Assembly (NCBI GenBank): GCA_944325865.1
Contig: CALVBS010000007.1
Coordinates: forward strand, 48,782 to 112,781
Length of the DNA stretch: 64,000 nt
Source of the DNA: Candidatus Gastranaerophilales bacterium
Lineage (GTDB): Bacteria > Cyanobacteriota > Vampirovibrionia > Gastranaerophilales > Gastranaerophilaceae
Direction of reading: 5' to 3'
Shown here: in pieces, positions 17,912-25,849 of the stretch
Layout of the letters: each line of letters starts with the position of its first letter
How positions within the stretch are numbered: position 1 is the stretch's first letter
Made by a program: the position numbers and the translations under genes
Notes under the pieces: generated by a model
Told to the model about the DNA's origin: nothing
Databases searched by the model: none
Seen by the model: the letters and a program-made list of their open reading frames with translations, nothing else

Positions 17912-20372
17912 TTTCTTTTTTAGTAGGTTTCTGAGCTTCTTTCAATACATTAAACCAGTTTTCTTTTGAACTAATGTCATTAGGTTTACAATTTAAAATT
18001 TTTGCAACTGAGTCAATGTCATTATAGAAATATTCATTTAATAGTGGTAATATTCTATTTTTATAAGCTCTTTCAAGTTGCTCTTTATTTTCAACTTCCA
18101 TTAAGTATGAATGACCAATTTGATGATCTCTATCATACTCATTTTTAATTCGGTCATTAATTTTAGTTAATAATTGTTCTAAGTCAACACCTTCAATATC
18201 TTTTCCTCTTAGAAGCTCAGGTTTTGGCATCATTTCCTCAAAATCAAAACGACGTCTTAAAGCAGTATCTAAAAGAGCAATAGAACGATCCGCTGTATTC
18301 ATAGTTCCAATAATATATAGGTTATTAGGAACTCCAAAAGGTTCTCTTGAATAAGGAAGAGTAACTGTCATTTGATGTTCTTTGCCAATACGCTTATCTT
18401 CTTCAATAAGGGTTATAAGCTCACCAAATATTTTTGAAACATCACCCCTGTTAATTTCATCAATAACAAGAACTGCATTAGATGATTTTGAATTATTTTT
18501 ATTATTTATTAAATTTAAAAATGTATCCCAATTTATTTTATCATTAAACATTCCTGTAATAGTCGGAGACACAAATTTTGAATTGTAAATATTATCTGAT
18601 GAAATATTTATATTTTTTCTAATCCAATCTACCTTTCTTTGTTGATGTCCATTTTCAATGTCAGAGTTATAGAAATAATCACCCGTTATTTTTGCTATAC
18701 CTTTTATTGTATTCATAGATCCTGGAATTACAACAATAACATCTTTACCACTTTTCAAATCATTGTCTATCCATAATTTAAATAAATTCAATTGAGATAT
18801 ACACTGTTTTCGACTTTCAAAATCTTCTGGGATTTTAGCTATTATTTCTTCTTGACTATCACAATTAGAAATATCAATATCATTTCCCCAATTTATTGCA
18901 ACACAGTCATTTTCTATACAATATGCAAATAATGATTCATCAGGAATTAATATTTTATACACACTGATATTGTCTTTATTAAAATTATATTTTACTTTTG
19001 TTTCAAGTAATTCCTTTGCATTATTACATATAGTCTTAAAAATACCATTTTGTAATTTATATCTTAGTTCTTTTCCATTTTCTAAATCAGGTTTAATACC
19101 TTCAACAAATTCTTCGTAAGAATAAGATTGGTGGAAGGTTACAAATTCAATCTGACCTTGTTGTTTTAGTTTATTAAAATATTCTTTAAAGTCGACATAT
19201 TTTACTGAACACAAAAATTTTTCATATTGGTTTAGAGCAGATTCATAATATGAAGTTCCTTGGGAAGTTTTAGCATGTTTTAATTCTTTTTGAAATTCAA
19301 TGCTATTTACTATATTTGATTTTATCGCCCCAAATTCATCTTTATCAATAATGCTGTAGAGATTAATATTAAAACTCTGTTTAATTACTTCAATTGCAGC
19401 ATCGTAATCTTTGAACGTTTTATCTTTATTCATTGCATTTGAATTTTTGCAATACCAATTATAAAATACTTCTTTTATTCCAATGATTTCCATAGCTTTA
19501 ATAACTGTATTATAAGTTTTTCCTGTTCCCGGAGGACCGTATAAAATTTGATTAAGCGGAATTTTGGTCATATCTTGCTCCTTATTTGAATTTTGTTTAC
19601 AAATCTCTTCTAAGCATTTTATTGCCTCTGAATCATCAAAACCAGTTACTGTTAAACTGGACTTTAAATAACTTTGAATCTTTGCTGGTAATGTTTTTCG
19701 TTCTATTTTTTCAATCCACTTAACAGATCTTATATGTGGATTTTCTTTATAAAAATCTGGAGAATATTCATATTCCCCTATGATTTTCCCGATATGTAAT
19801 GTTCCATCATTATTATTAGTTATTACATAATCATTTACTTTTATTTCACACGCAAATCTCCAACAGCAACCTGCCCATTGATCAATTGTTCCTTGCTTTT
19901 CATTAGGGCATTCTTTTAAAATGCAGTTTTTTATCGCTTCTCGGGATTTTCCTTCATAGGTTTCGCGTAACCAGCCGATACCAACAACTTGTTTTTCTAG
20001 AAAATCTTGTACAAATTCTCCATTATTCGATCTTATAAACCAAGCTTTAACTGATAATTTTTTTGTATGATTTTTCAAATATTCTAAATAAAAATCTCTA
20101 AATGATAATAATGCTCTTTTATATGCCAAAAAAGTTGTATTCTTTTTGCCATTTTTTTCAAAGTTTAATTTAATTAAATCTAAGGCTTGTTCAAAATCTT
20201 TATCGGTTTTAAACATTTCAAAATAATCTAAACCTAATTCTTGAGCATGTTTTCTGGGATAGTCTGCATCTGAATACTGCGTATTGGCATCAATTACACT
20301 AAGTTTACCATTACTTACTTTATCATTTAAATAATCTTTAAATCCTCTTCTAAGGTCTTTTTCATCAACCAT
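17904..20372 (-). CDS. mcrB: McrB-type AAA+ GTPase with two EVE-like domains
   Basis: The 822-residue protein has Walker A GPPGTGKT (279-286), VTFHQSYSYEEFVEG (411-425), Walker B VLVIDEINRGD (634-644), sensor GTMNTADRS (689-697) and RRRF (707-710). This is the McrB family, which uses GTP to translocate toward McrC after binding modified DNA. Two similar EVE/PUA-like segments can be seen: one N-terminal (about 108-228, with VVGIGWLR and IRSVKWIEKIE) and one inserted inside the AAA+ module between Walker A and B (about 468-605, with CVAINWG and QRKVDWIRKNI). EVE domains read modified bases. AAGGAGTG lies before the ATG. The inserted copy is unusual. Confidence 0.87.
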   Translation of the reverse strand: MVDEKDLRRGFKDYLNDKVSNGKLSVIDANTQYSDADYPRKHAQELGLDYFEMFKTDKDFEQALDLIKLNFEKNGKKNTTFLAYKRALLSFRDFYLEYLKNHTKKLSVKAWFIRSNNGEFVQDFLEKQVVGIGWLRETYEGKSREAIKNCILKECPNEKQGTIDQWAGCCWRFACEIKVNDYVITNNNDGTLHIGKIIGEYEYSPDFYKENPHIRSVKWIEKIERKTLPAKIQSYLKSSLTVTGFDDSEAIKCLEEICKQNSNKEQDMTKIPLNQILYGPPGTGKTYNTVIKAMEIIGIKEVFYNWYCKNSNAMNKDKTFKDYDAAIEVIKQSFNINLYSIIDKDEFGAIKSNIVNSIEFQKELKHAKTSQGTSYYESALNQYEKFLCSVKYVDFKEYFNKLKQQGQIEFVTFHQSYSYEEFVEGIKPDLENGKELRYKLQNGIFKTICNNAKELLETKVKYNFNKDNISVYKILIPDESLFAYCIENDCVAINWGNDIDISNCDSQEEIIAKIPEDFESRKQCISQLNLFKLWIDNDLKSGKDVIVVIPGSMNTIKGIAKITGDYFYNSDIENGHQQRKVDWIRKNINISSDNIYNSKFVSPTITGMFNDKINWDTFLNLINNKNNSKSSNAVLVIDEINRGDVSKIFGELITLIEEDKRIGKEHQMTVTLPYSREPFGVPNNLYIIGTMNTADRSIALLDTALRRRFDFEEMMPKPELLRGKDIEGVDLEQLLTKINDRIKNEYDRDHQIGHSYLMEVENKEQLERAYKNRILPLLNEYFYNDIDSVAKILNCKPNDISSKENWFNVLKEAQKPTKKEND

Positions 20373-20416
20373 ACTTCACTCCTTTTCTACAAGGATAGCA
20401 CAAAAATTTGCAGGAG

Positions 20417-20815
20417 TTATTCTATACCTAAAATTTCACGCTCGATTTGGCGGATGAAGTCCAGAGAAAGTTCTTTTTTGACTTGGGGTGTTTTGTTTTG
20501 CGTTTCATGCTCTTTCAATTCCGGGAATAATTTCAAGATATTCACTAGCGAATAATATTCAGCTTGGCTTATTGGGATTTCTTGTTGTTTGCTGTTTGCA
20601 ATCCTAGCCATAAGTTTTTGAGCAAATTTTTGCAAAGCCTCTTTAAATTGAGTTTTGTCATACATAGCTTCTTGCCGTTTTTTATCCCAATCATATTTCT
20701 TTTTCCAATAAAACAATGTTCTTTTAGCAATACCTAATTGCAAAGAGATTTCATTAACTGATAATCCCTTTAGATACATTTGTTCGGCTTGTTTAAATAA
20801 TTTCATTTTACTCAT
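20417..20815 (-). CDS. HTH protein, Mu gp27/DUF1804-like (small terminase-type)
   Basis: The 132-residue protein begins with a helix-turn-helix of the type found in small terminase subunits and DUF1804 (Mu gp27) proteins: YLKGLSVNEISLQLGIAKRT followed by FYWKKKYDWDKKR, then a charged helical tail. It would bind DNA. It is the last gene of the minus-strand Mu-type operon, with its start overlapping the previous stop by one base. No large terminase, portal or tail gene is present, so a packaging role is doubtful here, and a regulator or targeting role within the transposon is equally possible. Confidence 0.65.
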   Translation of the reverse strand: MSKMKLFKQAEQMYLKGLSVNEISLQLGIAKRTLFYWKKKYDWDKKRQEAMYDKTQFKEALQKFAQKLMARIANSKQQEIPISQAEYYSLVNILKLFPELKEHETQNKTPQVKKELSLDFIRQIEREILGIE

Positions 20816-21375
20816 TAAAAACCCTCAAAAATCAAGTTTTCTATTCCAAAATGGTTTTTATCCCGCACTTTTTTAACCTGATAAACGCAAGTTCTGTCAA
20901 TCACTCCAAGGTGTTGAAAATACTTTAGTAACTGGTTTAGAAGTGCCATTGTATTTTTAATTCTGCGAGGCTTTAGGCGTCTTAATTCGCAGATTTTAAA
21001 CAACTCTTTTATCGATTCCATATCAATTTCGTGCAGGTAATAGCAATTCAAAAACGGCAGGATATTAAAATTAAAAATCGCATTATAATTTCTGTAAGTC
21101 TCGAATTTGCAATACTTTTTGACATAATTTTTCATAAAGTATTCTTTTGCATCTTCAATACTGATTTTTAGGTGCTTATTCTTTTGCGGGCAGAATATTT
21201 CATAATTTTCCCCCGCCTTGGGTTTATCATTGTATTTATAAAATCCGTTTTCAAAAAGTATTTTATTGCTGTTCAAAAGCTGTTCAAGCTCTGTTTTACA
21301 ATCACATTCTGCTATCAATTCAATATCATCAAGGGTAAATTCTTTTAATCTCTTAGCTAATTTTTCTATATTCAT
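20815..21375 (-). CDS. Putative DNA-binding protein with integrase-type core-binding domain
   Basis: I do not recognise this 186-residue protein as a named family. The N-terminal 75 residues look like a small regulatory domain. Residues about 80-170 resemble the N-terminal core-binding (SAM-like) domain of tyrosine recombinases: YRNYNAIFNFNILPFL, then a helix pair and a final KNTMALLNQLLKYFQHLGVI. No catalytic Arg-His-Arg-Tyr domain follows. It is embedded in the Mu-type operon, overlapping MuB by 4 bases (ATGA) at its start and the HTH gene by one base at its end. Its role could be target or end binding. Confidence 0.5.
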   Translation of the reverse strand: MNIEKLAKRLKEFTLDDIELIAECDCKTELEQLLNSNKILFENGFYKYNDKPKAGENYEIFCPQKNKHLKISIEDAKEYFMKNYVKKYCKFETYRNYNAIFNFNILPFLNCYYLHEIDMESIKELFKICELRRLKPRRIKNTMALLNQLLKYFQHLGVIDRTCVYQVKKVRDKNHFGIENLIFEGF

Positions 21376-22052
21376 ACTAGTTCCTTTATAATTTCAAATG
21401 TAATTTCTGTTAGACCATTTTCTTTTGCAATAGTTTCAAGTTTGCTTATAAGCTGTACTATTTGTCTGAATCTGTTGTATTTTTTGTGGATATATTCTAT
21501 CGAATCAGGGGTAAAAGGTATTTCAGAGAGTTGGCTAAAAATCTGACTCAAATCTTCTATTTCAAAGGTTTCAAATTTCACAATCTCACTAAATCTGTCA
21601 TACAGGTGCTTGTATCTTTCAAGTTTTCTGTGAGCCAAGCCCATTCCGACAAAGACTATCGGGCAATTGGTTTTGTCATGGATATCTCTTAGGGTTTCGA
21701 CGCTTTTGTAATTGTTCATCAGGTAGTCAATTTCATCTACAAAAATAATTTTTGGCTTTTGGCTCAGTCTGCTAATCACAACATTGAAATTGTCCGAAGT
21801 CAAATATCGAGGAAGTTCGTCCATTTCCCTAACGATTTCTTCAATAAGCCATCTGCTTGTCATAAGGTTTGAGGCTCGAATGTAAATTCCGTCATACTTG
21901 CAGGCAAGCCACAAAGCCGTTTGTGATTTTCCAAGCCCCGGTTCGCCATATACAAGTCCCATTTTAGGGATATTTTTTGGTTTATTTTGCAAATTTTCTA
22001 CAAGTCCGATAAAATTTTTGACGTTATTTGTTTTCACAAAGATTTTACGCAT
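21372..22052 (-). CDS. MuB/TnsC-type AAA+ transposition ATPase
   Basis: The protein of about 226 residues has Walker A GEPGLGKS (36-43) and Walker B IIFVDEIDYL (101-110 or so) and a C-terminal helical domain with YNRFRQIVQLISKLE. This fits MuB, the ATP-dependent filament that selects target DNA and activates the MuA transposase. The frame is open to 22088, but I prefer the ATG at 22052: GGAG lies 12 bases upstream and the ATG overlaps the MuA stop (TATGCGTAA), giving translational coupling. An ATG at 22064 is too close to the GGAG. Confidence 0.8.
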   Translation of the reverse strand: MRKIFVKTNNVKNFIGLVENLQNKPKNIPKMGLVYGEPGLGKSQTALWLACKYDGIYIRASNLMTSRWLIEEIVREMDELPRYLTSDNFNVVISRLSQKPKIIFVDEIDYLMNNYKSVETLRDIHDKTNCPIVFVGMGLAHRKLERYKHLYDRFSEIVKFETFEIEDLSQIFSQLSEIPFTPDSIEYIHKKYNRFRQIVQLISKLETIAKENGLTEITFEIIKELV

Positions 22053-23790
22053 AAAGCAATTCATACTCCTTTGTCTTTTTAAATTCACTTATCCAAGGAT
22101 TATCAGGGTCATTTTTTATCAAATATTCATATTTTTCTGAATTGTTTTTGAACAGGGTTTGAAGGCTATTTGAATGCGGTTTAAATTCAACTTCTTTGGA
22201 TTCATCCATTTTCTGCTCGATAACCTTAACTTCTTCATTACTTAAATATTGCTTTACGGAATTTATAGTTTTTCGTCTTAGCTTTTGCTGCTTTTGGATT
22301 TTTTGTTTATAATCCTCTAGATCCTCAACCGTTCCTAAAATCTTTGCCATCGGGTGGGTTTCGGTTACTCGCTCTGCTGTGCATAAGTATTCACCTTTCG
22401 GGGTAAAAACTTTTACACTAGTTAGATCAAATAGGTTGTATTTTACTAAAACTTTTCCTCTCAGCCCGTATAGTCTTTCGTCAAAGTAATCGCAGTTTAG
22501 GAACCTTACACCGTTTCGCTGAATTGTTTTGACTTCAGTTGCCATCATCAAGTCGTCAAGCAAGCTTTTATCAATATTCTGTTTATTTCGATTTTCTAAA
22601 ACCTCTGCAATTGTCATATTCGGTGCATTTGTGCAGGGCTGAGAGTTTTTGAACTTAAGCCACATATCAATCATTTTGATTGTTTCTTCTATAGTTGGAA
22701 TGTAATCATTATGCAGGTTAGAATGGAATTTTTCGTTTCGTTTCAAGTATGCAGGTTTGTTGATAATTGATGAGCCGACATAACTTGGCATTAGCTTTTC
22801 AAAGCCTTCTTGAAATTCTTTGAAGAACCTCTCAATAACCTTTGACCTTGCATTATATGGTCTTGCAAATACCGTTTCAATCCCAAGTTTTGCATAGAGT
22901 CCATAAAAGCCTAATTCTCCGAATCCTTTATCATCTGTAAAGTATTTTGCTCTAAATGCTCTGCCGTTATCTTGATAGACAATTTTAGGTATCATATCAA
23001 GGTTTATTATTGCGTTTCTTAGGGCACTTGCAATGCATTGGGTGTTTTCTTCAAGCATAATTTCATACCCGACCAGTGCTGTTGATTTCCAGTCCAAAAA
23101 TCCGACTAAAGTTGCTCGACAAGGCTTGCCCGTAAACGGATTAATCACTTGAAACGCCAATTTGTGCCCGTCTGCGACTAAAATATCCCCGACATCAAGC
23201 AGGCTCGCATCTCTTTTAATATAAGGCTCGACTTTATCTGAAAGTGCTTTTTCGCCGTCTCGAGCAAGCACCCATTTGTCATAATTGTTATCCTTAAACC
23301 ATTTTGCATAGCGTCTAAATGTAATATCTGCAGGGATGAAACTTTGACCTTGTTCTTTGAGCTTGTATTTTGTAAGTGCGATTGCTTTGCCGATACAAAT
23401 TCTGTTGGGGTGCAAAAGTAAGCCCATAAATATTTTGATTTCTTCATCTGTCAGGCAGGTTCTGTATTCGTTTACAGAAACATATTTGTAATTGGGGATT
23501 AACTTTGTATAATCTTCTGTCCCGTCTAAACTTGCTTTCCAACGATGCAGGCTTCCTCGTGAGATTTTACCTAAAACAGTGAAAAGGTAGGAATTTGAAC
23601 TGTTATGCAGTTTGACAAAATCATAGTCGGCTTGTAGTTTATTGACAGCTTTACGGCGAAATTCTTGCCATTTGCGGATTAAATCAAGTTTTGCAAGAGC
23701 ATTTTGTTTTGCCTTCTCAGGGGTGTATTTGATTGTCTCAACGTGGTTTTCCATTGTCTCAAAATCCTTGTAATGCTTTGTGCAACACAT
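22045..23790 (-). CDS. MuA-type DDE transposase
   Basis: The 581-residue protein is a retroviral-integrase-fold transposase. The catalytic triad is Asp207 (VADGHK), Asp274 (YQDNGRAF) and Glu320 (KVIERFF). An N-terminal DNA-binding region and a C-terminal beta domain with REV-type charged tail complete the Mu transposase layout. It joins element ends to target DNA with MuB, the next gene. Its C-terminal coding region holds an 11-bp-phased array (22145-22187) also found outside genes at 524-576. The start ATG at 23790 follows GAGTGATGA; the stretch just upstream contains TGAGACAG, and TTGTCTCAA occurs twice in the first 60 coding bases. Phage structural genes are absent. Confidence 0.85.
   Translation of the reverse strand: MCCTKHYKDFETMENHVETIKYTPEKAKQNALAKLDLIRKWQEFRRKAVNKLQADYDFVKLHNSSNSYLFTVLGKISRGSLHRWKASLDGTEDYTKLIPNYKYVSVNEYRTCLTDEEIKIFMGLLLHPNRICIGKAIALTKYKLKEQGQSFIPADITFRRYAKWFKDNNYDKWVLARDGEKALSDKVEPYIKRDASLLDVGDILVADGHKLAFQVINPFTGKPCRATLVGFLDWKSTALVGYEIMLEENTQCIASALRNAIINLDMIPKIVYQDNGRAFRAKYFTDDKGFGELGFYGLYAKLGIETVFARPYNARSKVIERFFKEFQEGFEKLMPSYVGSSIINKPAYLKRNEKFHSNLHNDYIPTIEETIKMIDMWLKFKNSQPCTNAPNMTIAEVLENRNKQNIDKSLLDDLMMATEVKTIQRNGVRFLNCDYFDERLYGLRGKVLVKYNLFDLTSVKVFTPKGEYLCTAERVTETHPMAKILGTVEDLEDYKQKIQKQQKLRRKTINSVKQYLSNEEVKVIEQKMDESKEVEFKPHSNSLQTLFKNNSEKYEYLIKNDPDNPWISEFKKTKEYELLYA
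22145..22187 (+). repeat. 11-bp-phased array, copy 3, inside the MuA coding region
   Basis: Four 11-bp units read on the plus strand TTTTTGAACA, GGGTTTGAAGG, CTATTTGAATG and CGGTTTAAATT, with junctions at 22150, 22161, 22172 and 22183. It aligns with the array at 524-576 if one 11-bp unit is removed. An 11-bp repeat is out of phase with codons, so protein sequence alone does not explain it. Confidence 0.65.
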
Positions 23791-23833
23791 TCATCACTCT
23801 TTTTGAGACAGAAGTCAAGTGTTAAAAATTTAA

Positions 23834-25171
23834 TTATTTTCTAATATATATTTTACCCCATTTTCGGTTATTTTCTGAAAAGATAACTTGAGCATGTAAT
23901 AGCTTGTCAATTTCTTTTCTAATATTATAATATTCTTCAGGGCTATACACTCCATAAAATTTTGAATCAGTTACTTTTTTACCATACCTTGCAATTCGAG
24001 ATACACCTAATTCACCAGATAATATTTTAGCTAGTACAGATTTATTAAATTCACCATTAAAATTATTTATACATTCAAGGATTATTTTTTCCATATTGCC
24101 AGCTTTTTCTAAACTATATCCTTTATTTATTTTTTCTGGGTATATTGTAGCTTCTTTATCTTTTACATAATTTATTAATTCATTTATGTTTTTAATCTTC
24201 TTTATATCATCTAAGTTATAACGAGAAGAAATTCTTTTATTATAAATACATTTTAAATAATGTTCATTAAAATCTTTACATCCGCAATTTTTAAACATTT
24301 TTGTAGATAAGTTTATTATTTTAGGATATTTATTACATATTTTTGTTGCTATTGGGATGGAAGTTTCATCATTATCTATTAGTAAATAGCACTTTTCATA
24401 TTTATCAAAATTTATAACAGATAGTTGATTTAAAAGCCCACTAACACCATTACTACATGTAACAATGTGATATTCATTTATTTTATTTTGCTCAGTTAAG
24501 TGTTGGTAAAGAACATAACCGTCAAAGTAACCTTCTACAATAATCAAATTTTTTTGATCATTGAAAGCATTAATTTGAGCAAGACCAGTTGGCGTTCCTT
24601 TCTCTCTAGATATACCATCTTTGCTAAAATCAAGAGGACGATATTCAAAACCAATTAAATATGCTGTATATTCAGTTGAATATTTTATTGTAGGTATTAC
24701 CCACCGCCTTTTTTGTGTGTCATAACCTAGAACAACATTCATAGCAGTTTCTTTGGTTATTCCTCTTTTTTCTAATAATACAGTTAAGGCTTCTAGGTTT
24801 CCCATTAAACTTATCATATTTATGGCGGCATAATTAACAAATTCTAATTGTTTTTCATCTTCATATATAATTGAAGCTTTTTCTTCTTTTTCTTTTGATA
24901 TTTTTTTTATATTCTGATATTTGTTTTCTAAAAACTCTTTCCAAGCATTCGGATTATTTTTTGATTCATTGCTTATAATATTCTTAATTAGTTGTCTAGA
25001 ATGTTCCCCTTCGCTAGCAAAACAATACACAATACCTTTTTGAGCATTATATGTCAAATTGTCTTTATGACTATCTAAACAGTACGGGCATTGCCATACA
25101 TATTGGGATCCCTTTTTTCTTTCTGGTGGACCTAAATATTTTATTAATAAATCTAACGTAATTTCAATCAT
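23834..25171 (-). CDS. CHC2/TOPRIM DNA primase-like protein
   Basis: The 445-residue protein has an N-terminal zinc-binding CPYC (28-31) with a later YC (50), the pattern of a CHC2 primase zinc ribbon, and a TOPRIM domain with IIVEGYFDG (210-218) and LLIDNDE (263-269). These are the DNA-binding and catalytic parts of DnaG-type primases of phages and plasmids. The C-terminal 120 residues look like a winged helix. No helicase domain is fused. It is first in the minus-strand run toward MuA and ends 43 bases before the MuA start. Directly upstream are six TTGCACT-type iterons, which suggests a replication origin or autoregulation. Confidence 0.8.
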   Translation of the reverse strand: MIEITLDLLIKYLGPPERKKGSQYVWQCPYCLDSHKDNLTYNAQKGIVYCFASEGEHSRQLIKNIISNESKNNPNAWKEFLENKYQNIKKISKEKEEKASIIYEDEKQLEFVNYAAINMISLMGNLEALTVLLEKRGITKETAMNVVLGYDTQKRRWVIPTIKYSTEYTAYLIGFEYRPLDFSKDGISREKGTPTGLAQINAFNDQKNLIIVEGYFDGYVLYQHLTEQNKINEYHIVTCSNGVSGLLNQLSVINFDKYEKCYLLIDNDETSIPIATKICNKYPKIINLSTKMFKNCGCKDFNEHYLKCIYNKRISSRYNLDDIKKIKNINELINYVKDKEATIYPEKINKGYSLEKAGNMEKIILECINNFNGEFNKSVLAKILSGELGVSRIARYGKKVTDSKFYGVYSPEEYYNIRKEIDKLLHAQVIFSENNRKWGKIYIRK

Positions 25172-25283
25172 AATTACTTTAAGTCTTATAAATTTCTACT
25201 ATTTTTACAGTATATATAATTTTTGGAATTATTTCAATCTCATTGATAATTTTGGGTATCCCAATTTGCAAGTAAAAATAAAA

Positions 25284-25410
25284 TTGCACTTTTTTGCACT
25301 TTATTGCACTGGGCTTAACTTTAAACACCAAGGCGATTTGAGCCTAATGTGCTTTTAAAAATTTGCAAATGGAGTGCAAAAGAGTGCAAGAAATGAGTAG
25401 TTAAGTGCAA
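25284..25410. repeat. Two opposed arrays of 10-bp-phased TTGCACT iterons
   Basis: TTGCACT begins at 25284, 25294 and 25304, exactly 10 bp apart. Its reverse complement AGTGCAA begins at 25373, 25383 and 25404 (intervals 10 and 21). The two groups face each other across a 62-bp centre. The arrangement is a large dyad upstream of the primase gene. The 25172-25283 stretch before it holds only AT-rich promoter-like sequence. Confidence 0.8.
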
Positions 25411-25433
25411 GAAAAGACCGGTACATCTCAATA

Positions 25434-25475
25434 CTAAAAAACAGCCTCAAATCGGCTGTCTGTTTGATTTTTTAT
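25434..25475. terminator. Bidirectional terminator
   Basis: ACAGCC (25441-25446) pairs with GGCTGT (25454-25459). Six T follow on the minus strand and a looser T-rich run (GTTTGATTTTTT) on the plus strand. It lies between the iterons and the 23-bp tandem repeat. Confidence 0.7.
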
Positions 25476-25489
25476 TAAATTTTCTCTGT

Positions 25490-25535
25490 CTCAATGTCCC
25501 AGAAACCTATTACTCAATGTCCCAGAAACCTATTA
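25490..25535. repeat. Perfect 23-bp tandem repeat at the right edge of the island
   Basis: Two identical adjacent copies of a 23-base unit (25490-25512 and 25513-25535), beginning CTCAATGTCCCAGAAACC and ending TATTA. Repeated short motifs at an element end are typical of transposase-binding sites of Mu/Tn7/Tn552-type elements. The spot is right for that: just outside the primase/MuA block and 64 bases from the tRNA gene. No matching left end was found by eye in the window. Confidence 0.75.
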
Positions 25536-25561
25536 GCTAAAAAATTATCAAATTTTGGCAA

Positions 25562-25590
25562 TAAAAAAGAGGGCTGAAAACCAGTCCTCT
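25562..25590 (-). terminator. Terminator of the tRNA-Ile gene
   Basis: On the minus strand AGAGGACTG pairs with CAGCCCTCT (one G-T pair) around a short loop and is followed by six T. It lies 8 bases after the tRNA 3' end. Confidence 0.75.
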
Positions 25591-25598
25591 CTTTTATA

Positions 25599-25672
<74 letters not shown>

Positions 25673-25849
25673 GCATTTGTCAGAACACCTTTATACTGGG
25701 GTCCCACTCGCAAGTTTTAATGTACTATAAACATTTTTTAAAATCAAGACCTTTTATTACTTTGAATTATTAACAACTGTTACAAATTTTAATTTTATTG
25801 AATTTTCTATCTTCGTATGACGTTATTATATTTAAGAGAGGCTGTTTTT

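Noticed and set aside
20417..25171. Complete Mu-like prophage
   Set aside because: Only transposition and primase genes are present; there are no portal, head, tail or lysis genes in the window.
25284..25535. Repeated short motifs as a CRISPR array
   Set aside because: Units are 7 bp at 10-bp spacing or 23 bp in direct tandem with no spacers, and no cas gene is present.
1..25598. Left partner of the 23-bp repeat or a duplicate of the tRNA-Ile 3' end inside the window
   Set aside because: Reading by eye found neither; the left boundary of the island probably lies outside the window.
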